Shown here one piece after another: positions 44,867 through 54,810 of a DNA stretch of 64,000 bases; position 1 is the stretch's first letter; every line of letters starts with the position of its first letter. The DNA lies in NCBI RefSeq assembly GCF_015554145.1, contig NZ_JADNHZ010000008.1, forward strand, positions 34,426 to 98,425, in the 5' to 3' direction. The position numbers and the translations under genes are program-made. The DNA comes from Collinsella aerofaciens. GTDB taxonomy: Bacteria > Actinomycetota > Coriobacteriia > Coriobacteriales > Coriobacteriaceae. Under the pieces are notes generated by a model, which worked only from the letters and a program-made list of their open reading frames with translations, did not search any database and had not been told where the DNA came from.

Positions 44867-45826
44867 TTAGCCGCAAAAGCGGGCTATGGGCGCGAGCGGC
44901 TGCTCACGAAAGACGCGCTCGACGGCGGCGCGGTATTCGTCGACCTTTTTGGTCTTGCGCACGATCTTGTGAACGTTAGCGGGATCGGCGAAGGCGCATT
45001 TGGCGTAGAACCACCACTCCTTCATGCGAAAGACCGCATTGCCGCCAATCTCTTCTGCATACGCCGCAAACAGCGTGTCGTGGAAGCGCTGCAGCTCAGC
45101 AGGTGTGGCAGCAGGACCGCCCTTAGCCATGCGAGCCAGCGCGGGGTTCGCAAGCAAGCCGCGCCCCAACATTACGTGACGCGTTCCGGGATAGGCCTCC
45201 ACCAGCGCATCCATGTCCTCAAGATCAAAGATGTCGCCGTTGTAGGCCACCGGGAACGGCGCCCGCTCCAGCGTCTCGCCGTAAAACTCTTTGCGCGGCG
45301 AGCCCGCATAGCGGTCCTTTTGCACGCGTGGATGCACGATCAGCTCCGCCAGCGGCATGCGGCAATAGAGGTCGAGCACGCGCTCGTACTCCTCGTCGTT
45401 CTCCAGTCCCAGCCTAGTCTTGACCGAGACGGGCAATGGCGAGCGCTCGCACACGTCGCTCAAGAACACCTCGAGCTCATCCAAGTTGCGCAGAAAGCCC
45501 GAACCCTTCCCCTTGGCGACAACCGTGCCCGAAGGGCAGCCAAGGTTGAGATTGACCTCGCGGTAACCCATGTCGGCGAGCACCTGCGCCGCCCACACAA
45601 ACTCGTCCGCGTTTTTGGACATCAGCTGAGGCACCACGTTAAGCCCCTGGTTATTGGCGGGATCGACCTCTTTAAACGCCTTGCCGCCAAAGCGGTTGCC
45701 CACCCGTGGCGGAGGCAAAAACGGCGTGTAATAACAATCGAGCGCACCGAAACACTCCGCATGCACGCAACGGAACACATGCCCGGTAATCCCCTCCATA
45801 GGGGCCAGCGATAAATACATCGACAT
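44867..45826 (-). CDS. dus: tRNA-dihydrouridine synthase
   Basis: A 319-residue flavin-dependent Dus that reduces uridines in tRNA D-loops. The TIM-barrel start LSLAPMEGITGHVFRC, the motif NLGCPSGTVVAKGKGSGFL with its catalytic Cys, KTRLG, HPRV(Q), NGDIF and MLGRGLLANPAL (phosphate-binding) are all present. The exact U modified is not assigned. It is flanked on both sides by palindromic repeats. Confidence 0.93.
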   Translation of the reverse strand: MSMYLSLAPMEGITGHVFRCVHAECFGALDCYYTPFLPPPRVGNRFGGKAFKEVDPANNQGLNVVPQLMSKNADEFVWAAQVLADMGYREVNLNLGCPSGTVVAKGKGSGFLRNLDELEVFLSDVCERSPLPVSVKTRLGLENDEEYERVLDLYCRMPLAELIVHPRVQKDRYAGSPRKEFYGETLERAPFPVAYNGDIFDLEDMDALVEAYPGTRHVMLGRGLLANPALARMAKGGPAATPAELQRFHDTLFAAYAEEIGGNAVFRMKEWWFYAKCAFADPANVHKIVRKTKKVDEYRAAVERVFREQPLAPIARFCG

Positions 45827-45840
45827 CCATTCTCACATCA

Positions 45841-45872
45841 ATGTGACAAAGGGACTGTCCCTTTGTCACATT
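45841..45872. repeat. dispersed palindromic repeat, family A copy 3
   Basis: ATGTGACAAAGGGAC then TGTCCCTTTGTCACAT, the most symmetrical copy, 15 bp upstream of dus. It sits in a region without other features up to about 46077. Confidence 0.9.
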
Positions 45873-46077
45873 TGCAAATCATCATTCGGCTGTTTATTTT
45901 GGCACACATACGTATCGGGCGGCATCATCGCGTGGGCACAGGAGCAGCCGCTCTAAACCAGGGCTGTCGTGGCACTTTTGCCGTATGACCTGCGCTCACC
46001 GATGGCGGGATTCTCTATACTGAGTCACATATGACGGCATCGCGCCACAACGACCGCCACGACACCAAGGACCAGCC

Positions 46078-47211
46078 ATGGCAGCACTCTCCGAACAAGA
46101 ACGTAAGCGCATCCAGCGATACTGCATCTGCCCCAAGGTTGCCGGAGCGGCGCTTGCCATGGCATTCGTGCTGCCCTTATCGATCATTCCCTTCGAAATG
46201 ATCGACGACATCGTCTTCCATCACGAAAGCTTTCAAGAGACGGGCATGATGACCGCCTTGGTGCTCACCGCCATCGAGCTCGTCATATTCTGCTATTGCG
46301 CTCTCGCCCCGCGCTTTGGCATGCGTGGCAAGCAATGGAAGGAAATGCAGTACCGGCTCGCCGTCGAGCAGAACGAGAAAGACCGCTCGGCACAAATCGC
46401 AGGCGTTGTTGGCACGCAGGCCGCCGCACGCCTGCTCAAGAACAGCGACAACGAGGCTGCACGCAACCTGGGCGGCGCGGCAGAAGTCGCCGCTGCCGTA
46501 GGCGCCGTCGCCACCGCGGCAGACGTGCTTGCCGAAAGCTTTGCCAACGCGAAGGCCATGGCAGAGGCCTGTGGCGTACCTATCCCCCATGCAAAAAAGT
46601 GGATCGTCGCGCTTGTGGCGCTGCCCCTCGCAATCGTGTGCGGCGCCTATATCCCACAGCTGGCGCAGGGAAACATCGAGATGCAAGAAAACGCCGCGGC
46701 CGCGGCCGAGCAGATCGCCATCGCTCGCAAGGCGCTCGAGCCCTCATGCGAGTACGTGTCCGCCGATGACCCCTACGAGCGATATCAAGACTACGGCTAT
46801 CACGTCCGCGGCTATCTGCACGACGGCGACTCCGATGCCCAGAAGACCTATACGTACCTGGATTTTGACAACAAGGGGACGCTCGCGGAAGTGAGCTACG
46901 CGGCAGAGGTCGACCCCGATGCGAGCCTCGAGGACAACCTCGCCCGCATCGAGCTCGATCTTGACGAGCTTTCCTCTGTCGTCCAAACCATAGACGTCAA
47001 AACCGCAAGTCCCGAGCTCCTAGCGCCGCAAAAGCTCCCCGAAGAGTTTAGGCAGGCTTTTTTGAGCGGCTCACTCTACGAGAGAATCTCTATCAGGACG
47101 AGTGACGGCCCCGTCAAAGCGTATTACTCGTTTGATACGGATCCCAAGGACGAGTTTGACGAGTATACCCATCCAACCATCCGCATCACGCTGATGGGCA
47201 AAACAAGCTAG
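46078..47211 (+). CDS. 377-residue membrane protein of unknown function
   Basis: Three hydrophobic segments are visible: about 20-42, 56-78 and 176-198. Between the second and third lies an Ala-rich helical region (about 100-160). A C-terminal extracytoplasmic domain follows, with EDDPYERYQDY-like acidic/Tyr segments. No family is recognised. Gene context (Dus on one side, MacB-like exporter on the other) does not suggest a role. CCAAGGACC lies before the ATG. Confidence 0.75.
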   Translation: MAALSEQERKRIQRYCICPKVAGAALAMAFVLPLSIIPFEMIDDIVFHHESFQETGMMTALVLTAIELVIFCYCALAPRFGMRGKQWKEMQYRLAVEQNEKDRSAQIAGVVGTQAAARLLKNSDNEAARNLGGAAEVAAAVGAVATAADVLAESFANAKAMAEACGVPIPHAKKWIVALVALPLAIVCGAYIPQLAQGNIEMQENAAAAAEQIAIARKALEPSCEYVSADDPYERYQDYGYHVRGYLHDGDSDAQKTYTYLDFDNKGTLAEVSYAAEVDPDASLEDNLARIELDLDELSSVVQTIDVKTASPELLAPQKLPEEFRQAFLSGSLYERISIRTSDGPVKAYYSFDTDPKDEFDEYTHPTIRITLMGKTS

Positions 47212-47223
47212 ACGCAGGAGAGA

Positions 47224-47256
47224 AATGTGACAAAGGGGCTGTCCCTTTGTCACATT
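47224..47256. repeat. dispersed palindromic repeat, family A copy 4
   Basis: AATGTGACAAAGGGGCTGTC then CCTTTGTCACATT. It overlaps the stop codon of the MacB-like gene (47255) and lies 13 bp after the stop of the preceding convergent gene. Confidence 0.9.
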
Positions 47257-50200
47257 ATTCGGAGCGTAGGGCTTCCACGGGGTCTTTCTTGGATGCGCTA
47301 CGGGCCGGCAGCAGGCCGGCGACAACCGTCAGCAGCACCGAAATCGCGATGAGCACCAGCGCATCCTGCACGGGCAGGCTCATCAGGTTGGGGACCTGCT
47401 TGGCCGCAAGCGCCCAGGCATTGACCGGGAAGCTCACGAGCACCACGACGACAATGGCAAAGACGCCGGCAATGAGGCCCTCGATAAAGGTCTCGGCATT
47501 GAACACGTTGGCCACGTTGCGCTTCGATGCGCCGATCGCGCGCAGGATGCCAATCTCCTTTTTGCGCTCCAGTACGCTGATGTAGGTGATGATGCCGATC
47601 ATGATGGAGCTCACGACCAGGCTGATGCTCACGAACGCGATGAGCACCAAGCTGATGGTGTTCACGATGTCGGTCACCGAACCCATGATGATACCCATGT
47701 AGTCGGTGTACGAGATGGCCTGTTCATCGTGGCTGGCAGCTTTGACCTGCTTGTTGTACGCATCGATGTGATCAAGAACGCGCTCCTTGGCCTCAAAGTC
47801 GCGCGGGAAAATCTTAACCGAGATGGGGTCTGCCTCATCCGCATAGCCCAGCGTGGTCAGATTGTTATCGTAGGTGAGCTTAGATGCCTTGGCATAGCTC
47901 ATCATGAGCGAACTCAAGTCCTCGGCGTCCATGTTGAAATGGATGGCACGCGCAAAGGCGCTCGCATCCACACGCATAGCGCTCGCCAGGTTGGCAAAAC
48001 TCGATGACATCTGCGTCGCCATCTGGCCCATGAGCCCTGCCGCGCCCGCCTTGAGCTGAGCTGACACCGTCGCCGCAATCCGATCGCCGATCGACTTCAT
48101 CACCTGATCCATAGCCTGCTGCAGATACGGAGCCAGCTGCTTTTGCACATAGTCGGTCATCGCCTGCTGCAGGCGCTCGGCCAGGGCATCGCCTCCGAGC
48201 GCCTTGAGCTGGGCCAGGATTTGCTGGGCTGCCGTATCACTCTCAAGATACGTCGAGAACGCGGCGGCAAGCTTTGATGCGTCCTTAAGATCTTCGGGCG
48301 ACAGCGCCTTAAACTGATCAGACTGCAAAAAGCCCTCAAACAGCTGGTTGGCTAGCGTTCCCACCTGCTGCATTTGCTCGGGCGTAAGTTCCAGACCGTC
48401 AAAGATACCCGAAAAATCTGGGGTTGGCGCTTTGGCCATGATGTCGCTGAAGTCGATGTCCTTCCCAACACCCGAAAGGTCAAGGTCCAGCCCGGACAAG
48501 TCGATACCAGAAAGGTCCATACCGCCGGCCGCACTCGAGAGCGCAGACGTATCGAACGAGAACGCATCCTTGAGCGCCGCCTCGTCCACACTGAACATGC
48601 TGCCCAGATCCACGCCCTGTTTGGCCTCGCTCTGCAGTTCGGCGAAAGTTTTACCCGTAAAGACATCCGTCTCGGGATGGGCAAGTTGCTCTTGCACAAT
48701 CTGCGAATCGGCGGCACGCTCCATAAGCTGGCGAGTCAGCGCATGCGTATAGGCAATACCCGGGGACAACGCACTCGCGTTGGCGGTCTCGTTAGGTCGC
48801 ACCACGCCCACAACGTGCACGTCGATACCGTCGGCAACCTTGGCGGCCATAAAGTCGGCGTCGCCAGACATGTCAGTCCACATGCCGGTCTCTTCGTTTT
48901 TGCGATAGGCATCGGCCGGCGACAACACCTTAAACGTCGTGGACAGCGCATCGTCGTAGGTAAAGTCGGTGCCGGTCTCGGGCGTTTCGACCCCACCGTC
49001 AGCCGTCATAGCGCTGTTCACCAGATCGTTGAGCTCATCGATATCCAGCGCACCGATGCTGTAGAGCGTGTAGTCGCCCACCGTGCCGCGGCTCGAAAGC
49101 ACCATCACGGCTTCGTTGGCAGACGTGGGCCAATGACCGGCGACGACATCGTACTGACTGTCGAGCAGGCTCTGATCGTCGATCATCTCGTTAAAGACCG
49201 AGGTTCCCATAGAATCCATGCTCACCGTTGCCGCCGAACTCGCGCCTCCGCTCATGGCCTCGGTCATGGCGTTGGGCACCAGTCGGACAGGCTTCTCATC
49301 GCCCTTCCCGGCACGATAGACAACCGGCGATACACCGTAGCCGTACTGGATGGCATTGACCTCTTTATCGATGCCATCGCCACCGGCATCGAGCCATGCC
49401 TTAAAGCTCGTCATGTCGTTGGACTTAACGCTCGCAAACATATCCTTTACGGCCGTGACCACGGGGATTTTATCGGTTCCCTTAGCCTTGCCGCCGGCAC
49501 TGTCGTCGGACGAATCCGCGTTTTCAGGCGAACCATCATCCACAGCCCCCTGTCCGCCCATCATGGACGACAGGTCGTAATCCTGCTTGGAAATGGTGAG
49601 CGGGTAGCTCGAGAGCGTATCCTCCTCGACCTTTTTGATGTAGCCGTTTACGCCGTTGGACAGCGCCAGAATCGCCGCGATACCGATAATGCCAATCGAG
49701 CCCGCAAAGGCCGTCATAGCCGTGCGGCCCTTTTCGGTCATGAGGTTTCGGGCAGAAAGCCCCAGCGCTGTCACAAAGCTCATCGAGGTTTTGCGCGTAG
49801 GCTTAGCCTCGCGACGCGCGGCCTTTGCTACATCAAAGGGATCGGAATCGTCGGTGATCTTGCCGTCCGCCAGGTTAACGATGCGCGTGGCATATTGGTA
49901 CGCCAGCTCAGGATTGTGCGTGACCATGATGACCAGGCGGTCGCGCGCAACGTCCTTGAGCAGATCCATGACCTGTACGGATGTCGTTGAATCCAAAGCG
50001 CCGGTCGGCTCGTCGGCAAGGACGATCTCAGGGTCATTAATCAGGGCGCGGGCGATAGCCACGCGCTGCATCTGCCCGCCCGAAAGCTGGCTCGGACGCT
50101 TGTTAACGTGCTCGCCCAGGCCGACTTTCTCCAACGCCTCGCGCGCACGCTGGCGACGCTCGGCATGCCCCACGCCCGTGAGCGTCAGCGCCAGCTCCAC

Positions 50201-50509
50201 GTTTTCCAAAATGGTCTGATGCGGAATGAGGTTATAGCTTTGGAACACGAAGCCGATGCGGTTGTTACGATAGGCGTCCCAGTCGCGGTCACGGAAGTCC
50301 TTGGTCGAGATGCCGTCAATCAGCAGGTCACCAGAATCAAAGTGATCCAGTCCGCCGATAACGTTGAGCATCGTAGTTTTACCCGAGCCCGAGGGACCCA
50401 AAATGGCCACGAACTCGTTATCGCGAAAAGACAGGTTTACGCTGTCGAGCGCCACCTGCGCAAACGACTGCGTAACGTACCTTTTGCAAATACCTTTGAG
50501 CTCCAGCAT
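47255..50509 (-). CDS. MacB-like ABC exporter (fused ATPase and FtsX permease)
   Basis: A 1084-residue fusion. The N-terminal ABC ATPase has Walker [12 protein letters not shown], signature [15 protein letters not shown] and Walker [13 protein letters not shown]. The C-terminal part has one membrane helix (about 265-285), a very large extracellular domain and three C-terminal helices (the FtsX core, ending near [23 protein letters not shown]). It is of the MacB/LolD type, acting on peptides, antibiotics or envelope proteins. ATG 50509 is chosen; GGAGAGG precedes it. Confidence 0.9.
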   Translation of the reverse strand: MLELKGICKRYVTQSFAQVALDSVNLSFRDNEFVAILGPSGSGKTTMLNVIGGLDHFDSGDLLIDGISTKDFRDRDWDAYRNNRIGFVFQSYNLIPHQTILENVELALTLTGVGHAERRQRAREALEKVGLGEHVNKRPSQLSGGQMQRVAIARALINDPEIVLADEPTGALDSTTSVQVMDLLKDVARDRLVIMVTHNPELAYQYATRIVNLADGKITDDSDPFDVAKAARREAKPTRKTSMSFVTALGLSARNLMTEKGRTAMTAFAGSIGIIGIAAILALSNGVNGYIKKVEEDTLSSYPLTISKQDYDLSSMMGGQGAVDDGSPENADSSDDSAGGKAKGTDKIPVVTAVKDMFASVKSNDMTSFKAWLDAGGDGIDKEVNAIQYGYGVSPVVYRAGKGDEKPVRLVPNAMTEAMSGGASSAATVSMDSMGTSVFNEMIDDQSLLDSQYDVVAGHWPTSANEAVMVLSSRGTVGDYTLYSIGALDIDELNDLVNSAMTADGGVETPETGTDFTYDDALSTTFKVLSPADAYRKNEETGMWTDMSGDADFMAAKVADGIDVHVVGVVRPNETANASALSPGIAYTHALTRQLMERAADSQIVQEQLAHPETDVFTGKTFAELQSEAKQGVDLGSMFSVDEAALKDAFSFDTSALSSAAGGMDLSGIDLSGLDLDLSGVGKDIDFSDIMAKAPTPDFSGIFDGLELTPEQMQQVGTLANQLFEGFLQSDQFKALSPEDLKDASKLAAAFSTYLESDTAAQQILAQLKALGGDALAERLQQAMTDYVQKQLAPYLQQAMDQVMKSIGDRIAATVSAQLKAGAAGLMGQMATQMSSSFANLASAMRVDASAFARAIHFNMDAEDLSSLMMSYAKASKLTYDNNLTTLGYADEADPISVKIFPRDFEAKERVLDHIDAYNKQVKAASHDEQAISYTDYMGIIMGSVTDIVNTISLVLIAFVSISLVVSSIMIGIITYISVLERKKEIGILRAIGASKRNVANVFNAETFIEGLIAGVFAIVVVVLVSFPVNAWALAAKQVPNLMSLPVQDALVLIAISVLLTVVAGLLPARSASKKDPVEALRSE

Positions 50510-50763
50510 GGACGACAACCTCTCCCGCGCGGGCACGCTCGCCCGCTCTCCCCCGCCGTTCGTATTCGACGCGTTTGTCCTACTCTATCCCCATTTTTTG
50601 CCGGCGCCAGTGAGGAATGTAACGAAGCGCGCCAAAAAACGAACGGGACGACGCCCAAAAGAAGAGGTCCCGAGCGGGACCTCTATATGGTGGAGCTTAT
50701 CTTGAAAGGTAGCAGACTACTTCGCACAGCGACACACGATCCTCGCTATGCTTTACGCGTTGT
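50510..50763. other. intergenic region with a 9-bp hairpin
   Basis: AGAGGTCCC (50663-50671) and GGGACCTCT (50676-50684) flank GAGC, a likely terminator of the redox operon at 50764 on the complement. The rest carries the promoter of the MacB-like gene; nothing else is seen. Confidence 0.6.
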
Positions 50764-51735
50764 TTACTGTTCGCTATTCGCAATCGCCTGGTCGATAAGC
50801 TTGTCGAGTGCTGCGCGCTGCTCGGCGGAGCTGATGGCTCCCACGATTGGATCCCCTACGATGTTGCCATTCTGATCGATGACATACGTTGTCGGGAACG
50901 AGAACAAATTTGACGTAAACTTACCGGCCTCGCTATCCGACTTGAACCAGATGTTCTTATATGTCACGCCCTTCTTGCTCAGCACGTCCTTGGCGTCTGC
51001 AATCTCGCCCTTGTTGCCATCGAGCGTAAAGGAATTGACGCCCACGACCTGGCCGCCCTTCTTGGCAAGCTCCTTATTCAGGTCCTCAAGGTCGCCCAAC
51101 TCACCCACGCACGGCTTGCAAGTGGTGAACCAGAAGTTCATGACGGTGACCTTGTTCTTAGAGAACAGCTCGTCGCTGTTCACGTCGTTGCCATCCAGGT
51201 CCTTGCCCGTAAAGCTGGGGAACTTCGTCGCCTCGCTCGAAGCATTGGCACCAGCCGTCATGCCAGCGGTCGAAGCGTCGACGCTCTCGCCTGCACTCGG
51301 CGTGCTTCCACAGCCGGGGAACTCCTTCTCCAAGCTCTCGAGCTTGTCCTCGATCTCCTTGATCTGCTGTGCACCGGCCTTGAGCGTCTTAAGCTCATCC
51401 GCCGTGAACTCATCCTTGGCGCCGTCGATGGTTTTGAGCAGGAAATCGCCGTAATTGCTACCGTCCTCAATCATTGCCGATTCTTTATTTGCCGCATTGA
51501 ATACCTTTTCCCACAGCGCGTTATCACTCGAAAAGATCTCGTTCTCCTTCTGCATGAGCTTCGCATACAGCTCGGCGGCCTCGTCGGCATTGGCCGGCTT
51601 CTGCGCAGTGAGCTCTGCGATCTTAGGATCGGAGCTCGCAGATTCGCTCGCATTGCCACCGGGCGCCGAACATGCCACAAGGCACAAGGCCAATACCGGC
51701 ACCATAAACAGGGCCGCAATCTTAGAAAGCTTCAT
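50764..51735 (-). CDS. TlpA-like thioredoxin lipoprotein
   Basis: A 323-residue lipoprotein with signal MKLSKIAALFMVPVLALCLVAC, lipidated at the last Cys. A helical linker follows (with a charged coiled-coil-like region about 60-130) and then a TlpA/ResA domain from about 155 with WFTTCKPCVGELGDL. The CKPC pair would reduce extracytoplasmic disulfides. ATG 51735 follows GGAGG. Its operon partner is a 4Fe-4S membrane protein that could feed it electrons. Confidence 0.9.
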   Translation of the reverse strand: MKLSKIAALFMVPVLALCLVACSAPGGNASESASSDPKIAELTAQKPANADEAAELYAKLMQKENEIFSSDNALWEKVFNAANKESAMIEDGSNYGDFLLKTIDGAKDEFTADELKTLKAGAQQIKEIEDKLESLEKEFPGCGSTPSAGESVDASTAGMTAGANASSEATKFPSFTGKDLDGNDVNSDELFSKNKVTVMNFWFTTCKPCVGELGDLEDLNKELAKKGGQVVGVNSFTLDGNKGEIADAKDVLSKKGVTYKNIWFKSDSEAGKFTSNLFSFPTTYVIDQNGNIVGDPIVGAISSAEQRAALDKLIDQAIANSEQ

Positions 51736-51764
51736 AGTCATTCCTCCGTTTTGTCGAAGCTTGT

Positions 51765-52667
51765 TTACTTTTTATCGGCGGTCAAGGGAAGCTTTTCCGC
51801 CGACACATCCAGGCCATAGCGATAGCTGATGGCATCGACAGGACAGGCCCCGATGCACTTTCCGCACCGGATGCATTCGGCATGATTGGGCGCGCGGACC
51901 ACATCAACGTCCATCTGACAAACCTTTGAGCACTTGCCGCACGAGACGCATTTGCACGCGTCGACCTGAATCCCCAACAAGGACACCCTATTCATGAGCG
52001 CATAGAATGCGCCGAGCGGGCAAATCCATTTGCAGAAGGGGCGATAGAACAAAACGCTCAGCACTATCACGGCAACGAGAACGGCAAGTTTCCAAGTAAA
52101 GAGATGTCCCAACGCAGATCGAATGCCGGCATTGGCAATGGCCAGCGGAATGGCGCCCTCGAGCACACCCTGCGGACAGATGTACTTACAAAAGAACGGG
52201 TCGCCCATGCCCACGTCGTTAACCACCAAGACGGGCAGCAGCACCACGGCAAACAGCAGCACAACGTACTTGATGTACGTGAGCGGCTTGAGCTTTTTCG
52301 TGGAGAACTTTTTGCCGGGAATCTTATGAAGCAGCTCCTGCAGCCAGCCAAACGGGCACAAAAACCCGCATACAAATCGTCCCAGCAGCACGCCGAGCAA
52401 AATGAGCGTACCGGTAACGTAGTAGGAGAAGTTGAACTTGGATGAACCTACCACCGACTGGAACGACCCGATGGGGCACGCACCCGATGCCGCGGGGCAC
52501 GAATAACAATTAAGTCCAGGTACGCAGACTGTTTTTCCCGCGCCCTGATAGATGCCGCCTTTGGCAAAGTTTGGCAGGTGAATGTTGGTGATGAGCGTCG
52601 CCGCCGCCTGAATGAATCCGCGAAATCGGGCCAAAACATGCGACGCAGTGTTTTCTCTTTTATCCAA
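51765..52667 (-). CDS. 4Fe-4S binding membrane protein (NapH/CcoG-like)
   Basis: About 300 residues with four or five membrane helices and repeated ferredoxin-like motifs: CVPGLNCYSCPAASGACPIG, FVCGFLCPFGW, FCKYICPQGV, FCKWICPLG and a C-terminal 2x4Fe-4S domain (CVSCGKCSKVC, CIRCGKCIGACPV). It moves electrons across or along the membrane to the TlpA partner. The start is uncertain: a TTG at 52667, overlapping the upstream small gene's stop, has GGAG at good spacing; no ATG fits. Confidence 0.85.
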   Translation of the reverse strand: MDKRENTASHVLARFRGFIQAAATLITNIHLPNFAKGGIYQGAGKTVCVPGLNCYSCPAASGACPIGSFQSVVGSSKFNFSYYVTGTLILLGVLLGRFVCGFLCPFGWLQELLHKIPGKKFSTKKLKPLTYIKYVVLLFAVVLLPVLVVNDVGMGDPFFCKYICPQGVLEGAIPLAIANAGIRSALGHLFTWKLAVLVAVIVLSVLFYRPFCKWICPLGAFYALMNRVSLLGIQVDACKCVSCGKCSKVCQMDVDVVRAPNHAECIRCGKCIGACPVDAISYRYGLDVSAEKLPLTADKK

Positions 52668-52806
52668 TTCCGATACACTCCAAGCACAGCCTAATCGCTT
52701 TGGCCAGCACGGCATCCGCCTCGCCACGCATAACGCCAAAGCACACCATGGCAATTCCGACGATCAACAAAGCGACCTGTACCACGGGTTTTACCGCTTT
52801 GAACAA
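52660..52806 (-). CDS. small CXXC-motif membrane peptide (CD1871A family)
   Basis: A 48-residue ORF found by eye. It starts with TTG 52806, 8 bp after AAAGGAG. The product has one hydrophobic helix (VVQVALLIVGIAMVCFGV), then MRGEADAVLAKAIRLCLECIGIG; the LCLECIGIG end is the hallmark of the CD1871A CXXC family that accompanies 4Fe-4S membrane proteins. Its stop overlaps the start of the next gene. GTG 52815 is a less likely start because it lies in the ribosome site. Confidence 0.8.
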   Translation of the reverse strand: MFKAVKPVVQVALLIVGIAMVCFGVMRGEADAVLAKAIRLCLECIGIG

Positions 52807-52896
52807 TCCGACCACTCCTTTCGTTACGCGACCATTGGACCATATCGACTATAAAATCCGTGTTAAGCGCGATTTGGAATGTGCAAGGAGACTGTT

Positions 52897-53571
52897 ATGC
52901 GTATTTTGATCGTCGAAGACGAGCGAGCACTGTGCGATGCAATCGCGCGCAGCTTGCGAAACTTGGCGTACAGCGTCGACTGCTGTCACGATGGACAGGA
53001 GGCGCTCGACCTGCTGGGCGTCGAAGTCTTTGACCTCGTGGTGCTCGACCTCAATCTCCCCCGTATCGACGGCATGACCGTGCTCAGGGAACTTAGGAAA
53101 ACCGACTGCGAGACCAAGGTACTGATTCTGTCCGCACGTGGCGAAGTATCCGATAAAGTCGCCGGACTCGATGCCGGCGCCAACGATTACCTTACCAAGC
53201 CGTTTCATCTGGACGAACTTGCGGCAAGGATCCGCAGCCTTACCCTCAGGCGCTTCGCACAAAGCGACATAGTATTAACCTGCGGAAAGCTCAACTTTGA
53301 CACCAAGGCGCGCATCGCTTCCGTGGACAGTGAGGCTCTATCTCTTACACGCAAGGAAACGGGAATCTTGGAATACCTGATGCTTAATCAGGGGCGACCG
53401 GTAAGCCAAGAGGAGCTTATAGAGCACGTTTGGGATAGCACCGTGAACAGCTTTAGCAACGCAACCCGCGTTCACATCTCGTCGCTCCGAAAAAAGTTGC
53501 GCGGCGCTTTGGGATACGACCCGATTCGCAATCGGATTGGAGAGGGCTACGTTATGGAGGATGGAGAATGA
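52897..53571 (+). CDS. OmpR/PhoB family response regulator
   Basis: A 224-residue response regulator: receiver (ILIVEDE, phospho-acceptor in LVVLDLNLPRIDG, Thr/Ser site LILSARG, KPF) and winged helix from about 125 (LSLTRKETGILEYLMLNQGRPVSQEELIEHVW, RVHISSLRKKL, RIGEGYVME). It is divergent from the thiol-redox operon 90 bp away, which it may control. ATG 52897 follows AAGGAG. Its stop overlaps the kinase ATG by 4 bp. Confidence 0.93.
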   Translation: MRILIVEDERALCDAIARSLRNLAYSVDCCHDGQEALDLLGVEVFDLVVLDLNLPRIDGMTVLRELRKTDCETKVLILSARGEVSDKVAGLDAGANDYLTKPFHLDELAARIRSLTLRRFAQSDIVLTCGKLNFDTKARIASVDSEALSLTRKETGILEYLMLNQGRPVSQEELIEHVWDSTVNSFSNATRVHISSLRKKLRGALGYDPIRNRIGEGYVMEDGE

Positions 53572-54719
53572 AAGGGCTTTCGCTGCAATGGCGCATAACG
53601 ATTATGACGGCACTGCTCACGTGTGCGGCATGCGTGCTGACGAACTGCCTGGTCGGCTATACGGGCATGCGCTACATGGATGCCATCGGCAGCGACATCT
53701 CGGCCTTTAACGCAACCGGCGAAGATTCGCTCCAGGCGTTCGACCCAACGAAAGCAGCCCTCGATGACAAGGTCACGATCGTCGTAAACGACGCACAGGA
53801 GTCTTTTGGCACGACAGCCTGGTACATCACGGCTGGAGTCACACTCCTTGGCGGCGCGCTGGCATACTTTGTGAGCGGCCGTGCACTCAAACCGCTACGG
53901 GCTTTTGCAGCTCAGGTTGAGCGTGTGCAACCTGACAACCTAAGCGAAATCAGACTCAATGAAGATGTGCCCACCGAGCTACAACGATGCAGCGCCTCTT
54001 TCAACGACATGATCGCTCGTCTTGGCGAAGGGTTCTCTGCACAGCGTCAGTTTACCGGCAACGCCGCACACGAGCTGCGCACCCCGCTCGCCCTTATGCA
54101 AGCACAGATTGAACTATTCATCTCCGAACACTCCGGTTTGCAACCCGAAACAGCCGAGCTGCTCGGCCTGCTACAAGAACAAACCGAGCGCATGTCTCGA
54201 ATGGCCAAGGTATTGCTCGAGATGAGTGAGCTCCGCAGCGTTCCTTGCGAGGACGATGTTGAACTTGGTCCCTTGTCCGAAGAGGTCCTCACCGACCTAG
54301 CGCCACTTGCCGAAAATAAGGGCATAGCCCTCAATTGTGCTGGAGACGCTTTAGTAATCGGGAGCGACACGCTCCTCTATCGGCTGGTGTTTAACCTGGT
54401 CGAAAATGCCATCCGTTACAGCCGCCCCGGCTCGACTGTCAACGTCTCCATCTGCGACAACGACAGCCGCGTGTTCCTGCGAGTCGAGGACCAGGGCCCG
54501 GGAATACCCAAACAGTACCGTGAGAGCATCTTCCAACCGTTCTTTCGCCTGGATAAATCCCGCAGCAGGGCATACGGCGGCGCAGGACTCGGGCTAGCGC
54601 TCGTTTGGGAGATTGCAGCGCTTCACGGTGGCGCCGTAGAGGTCGAAGCAAGTTCCGAGAACGGGACCACTATGCTCGCAAGCCTTCCAAAACGATCCGC
54701 AGCATTAACCGAACAGTAA
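53568..54719 (+). CDS. sensor histidine kinase
   Basis: A 383-residue partner of the preceding regulator. A short sensor lies between two membrane helices (about 12-32 and 85-105). HAMP-like linker, HisKA (AAHELRTPLALMQAQIEL) and HATPase (NAIRYS, DQGPGIPKQYRESIFQPFFR, GGAGLGLALVWEIA) follow. The small extracytoplasmic sensor suggests envelope or redox stress. A terminator follows directly. Confidence 0.93.
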   Translation: MKGLSLQWRITIMTALLTCAACVLTNCLVGYTGMRYMDAIGSDISAFNATGEDSLQAFDPTKAALDDKVTIVVNDAQESFGTTAWYITAGVTLLGGALAYFVSGRALKPLRAFAAQVERVQPDNLSEIRLNEDVPTELQRCSASFNDMIARLGEGFSAQRQFTGNAAHELRTPLALMQAQIELFISEHSGLQPETAELLGLLQEQTERMSRMAKVLLEMSELRSVPCEDDVELGPLSEEVLTDLAPLAENKGIALNCAGDALVIGSDTLLYRLVFNLVENAIRYSRPGSTVNVSICDNDSRVFLRVEDQGPGIPKQYRESIFQPFFRLDKSRSRAYGGAGLGLALVWEIAALHGGAVEVEASSENGTTMLASLPKRSAALTEQ

Positions 54720-54725
54720 AACGAA

Positions 54726-54757
54726 AGGGGTCCCGCACACGTTTGCGCGGGACCCCT
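54726..54757 (+). terminator. terminator of the two-component operon
   Basis: AGGGGTCCCGC (54726-54736) and GCGGGACCCCT (54747-54757) form a perfect 11-bp stem. Confidence 0.85.
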
Positions 54758-54792
54758 CTCCGTCAATGCAATTCGCCCAAAAGAGTAGAAGT

Positions 54793-54810
54793 TTACTCCC
54801 ACTCGATGGC
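54793..54810 (-). other. putative attachment site: isolated 3' end of guaA
   Basis: On the complement, GCCATCGAGTGGGAGTAA codes for a C-terminal (A)IEWE-stop, the usual end of GMP synthase, but the frame is closed by a stop only 11 codons upstream (TGA). The 3' end of guaA is a known target for genomic-island integrases. This looks like the second copy made by integration, with the intact guaA expected beyond the far end of the element. Confidence 0.5.
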
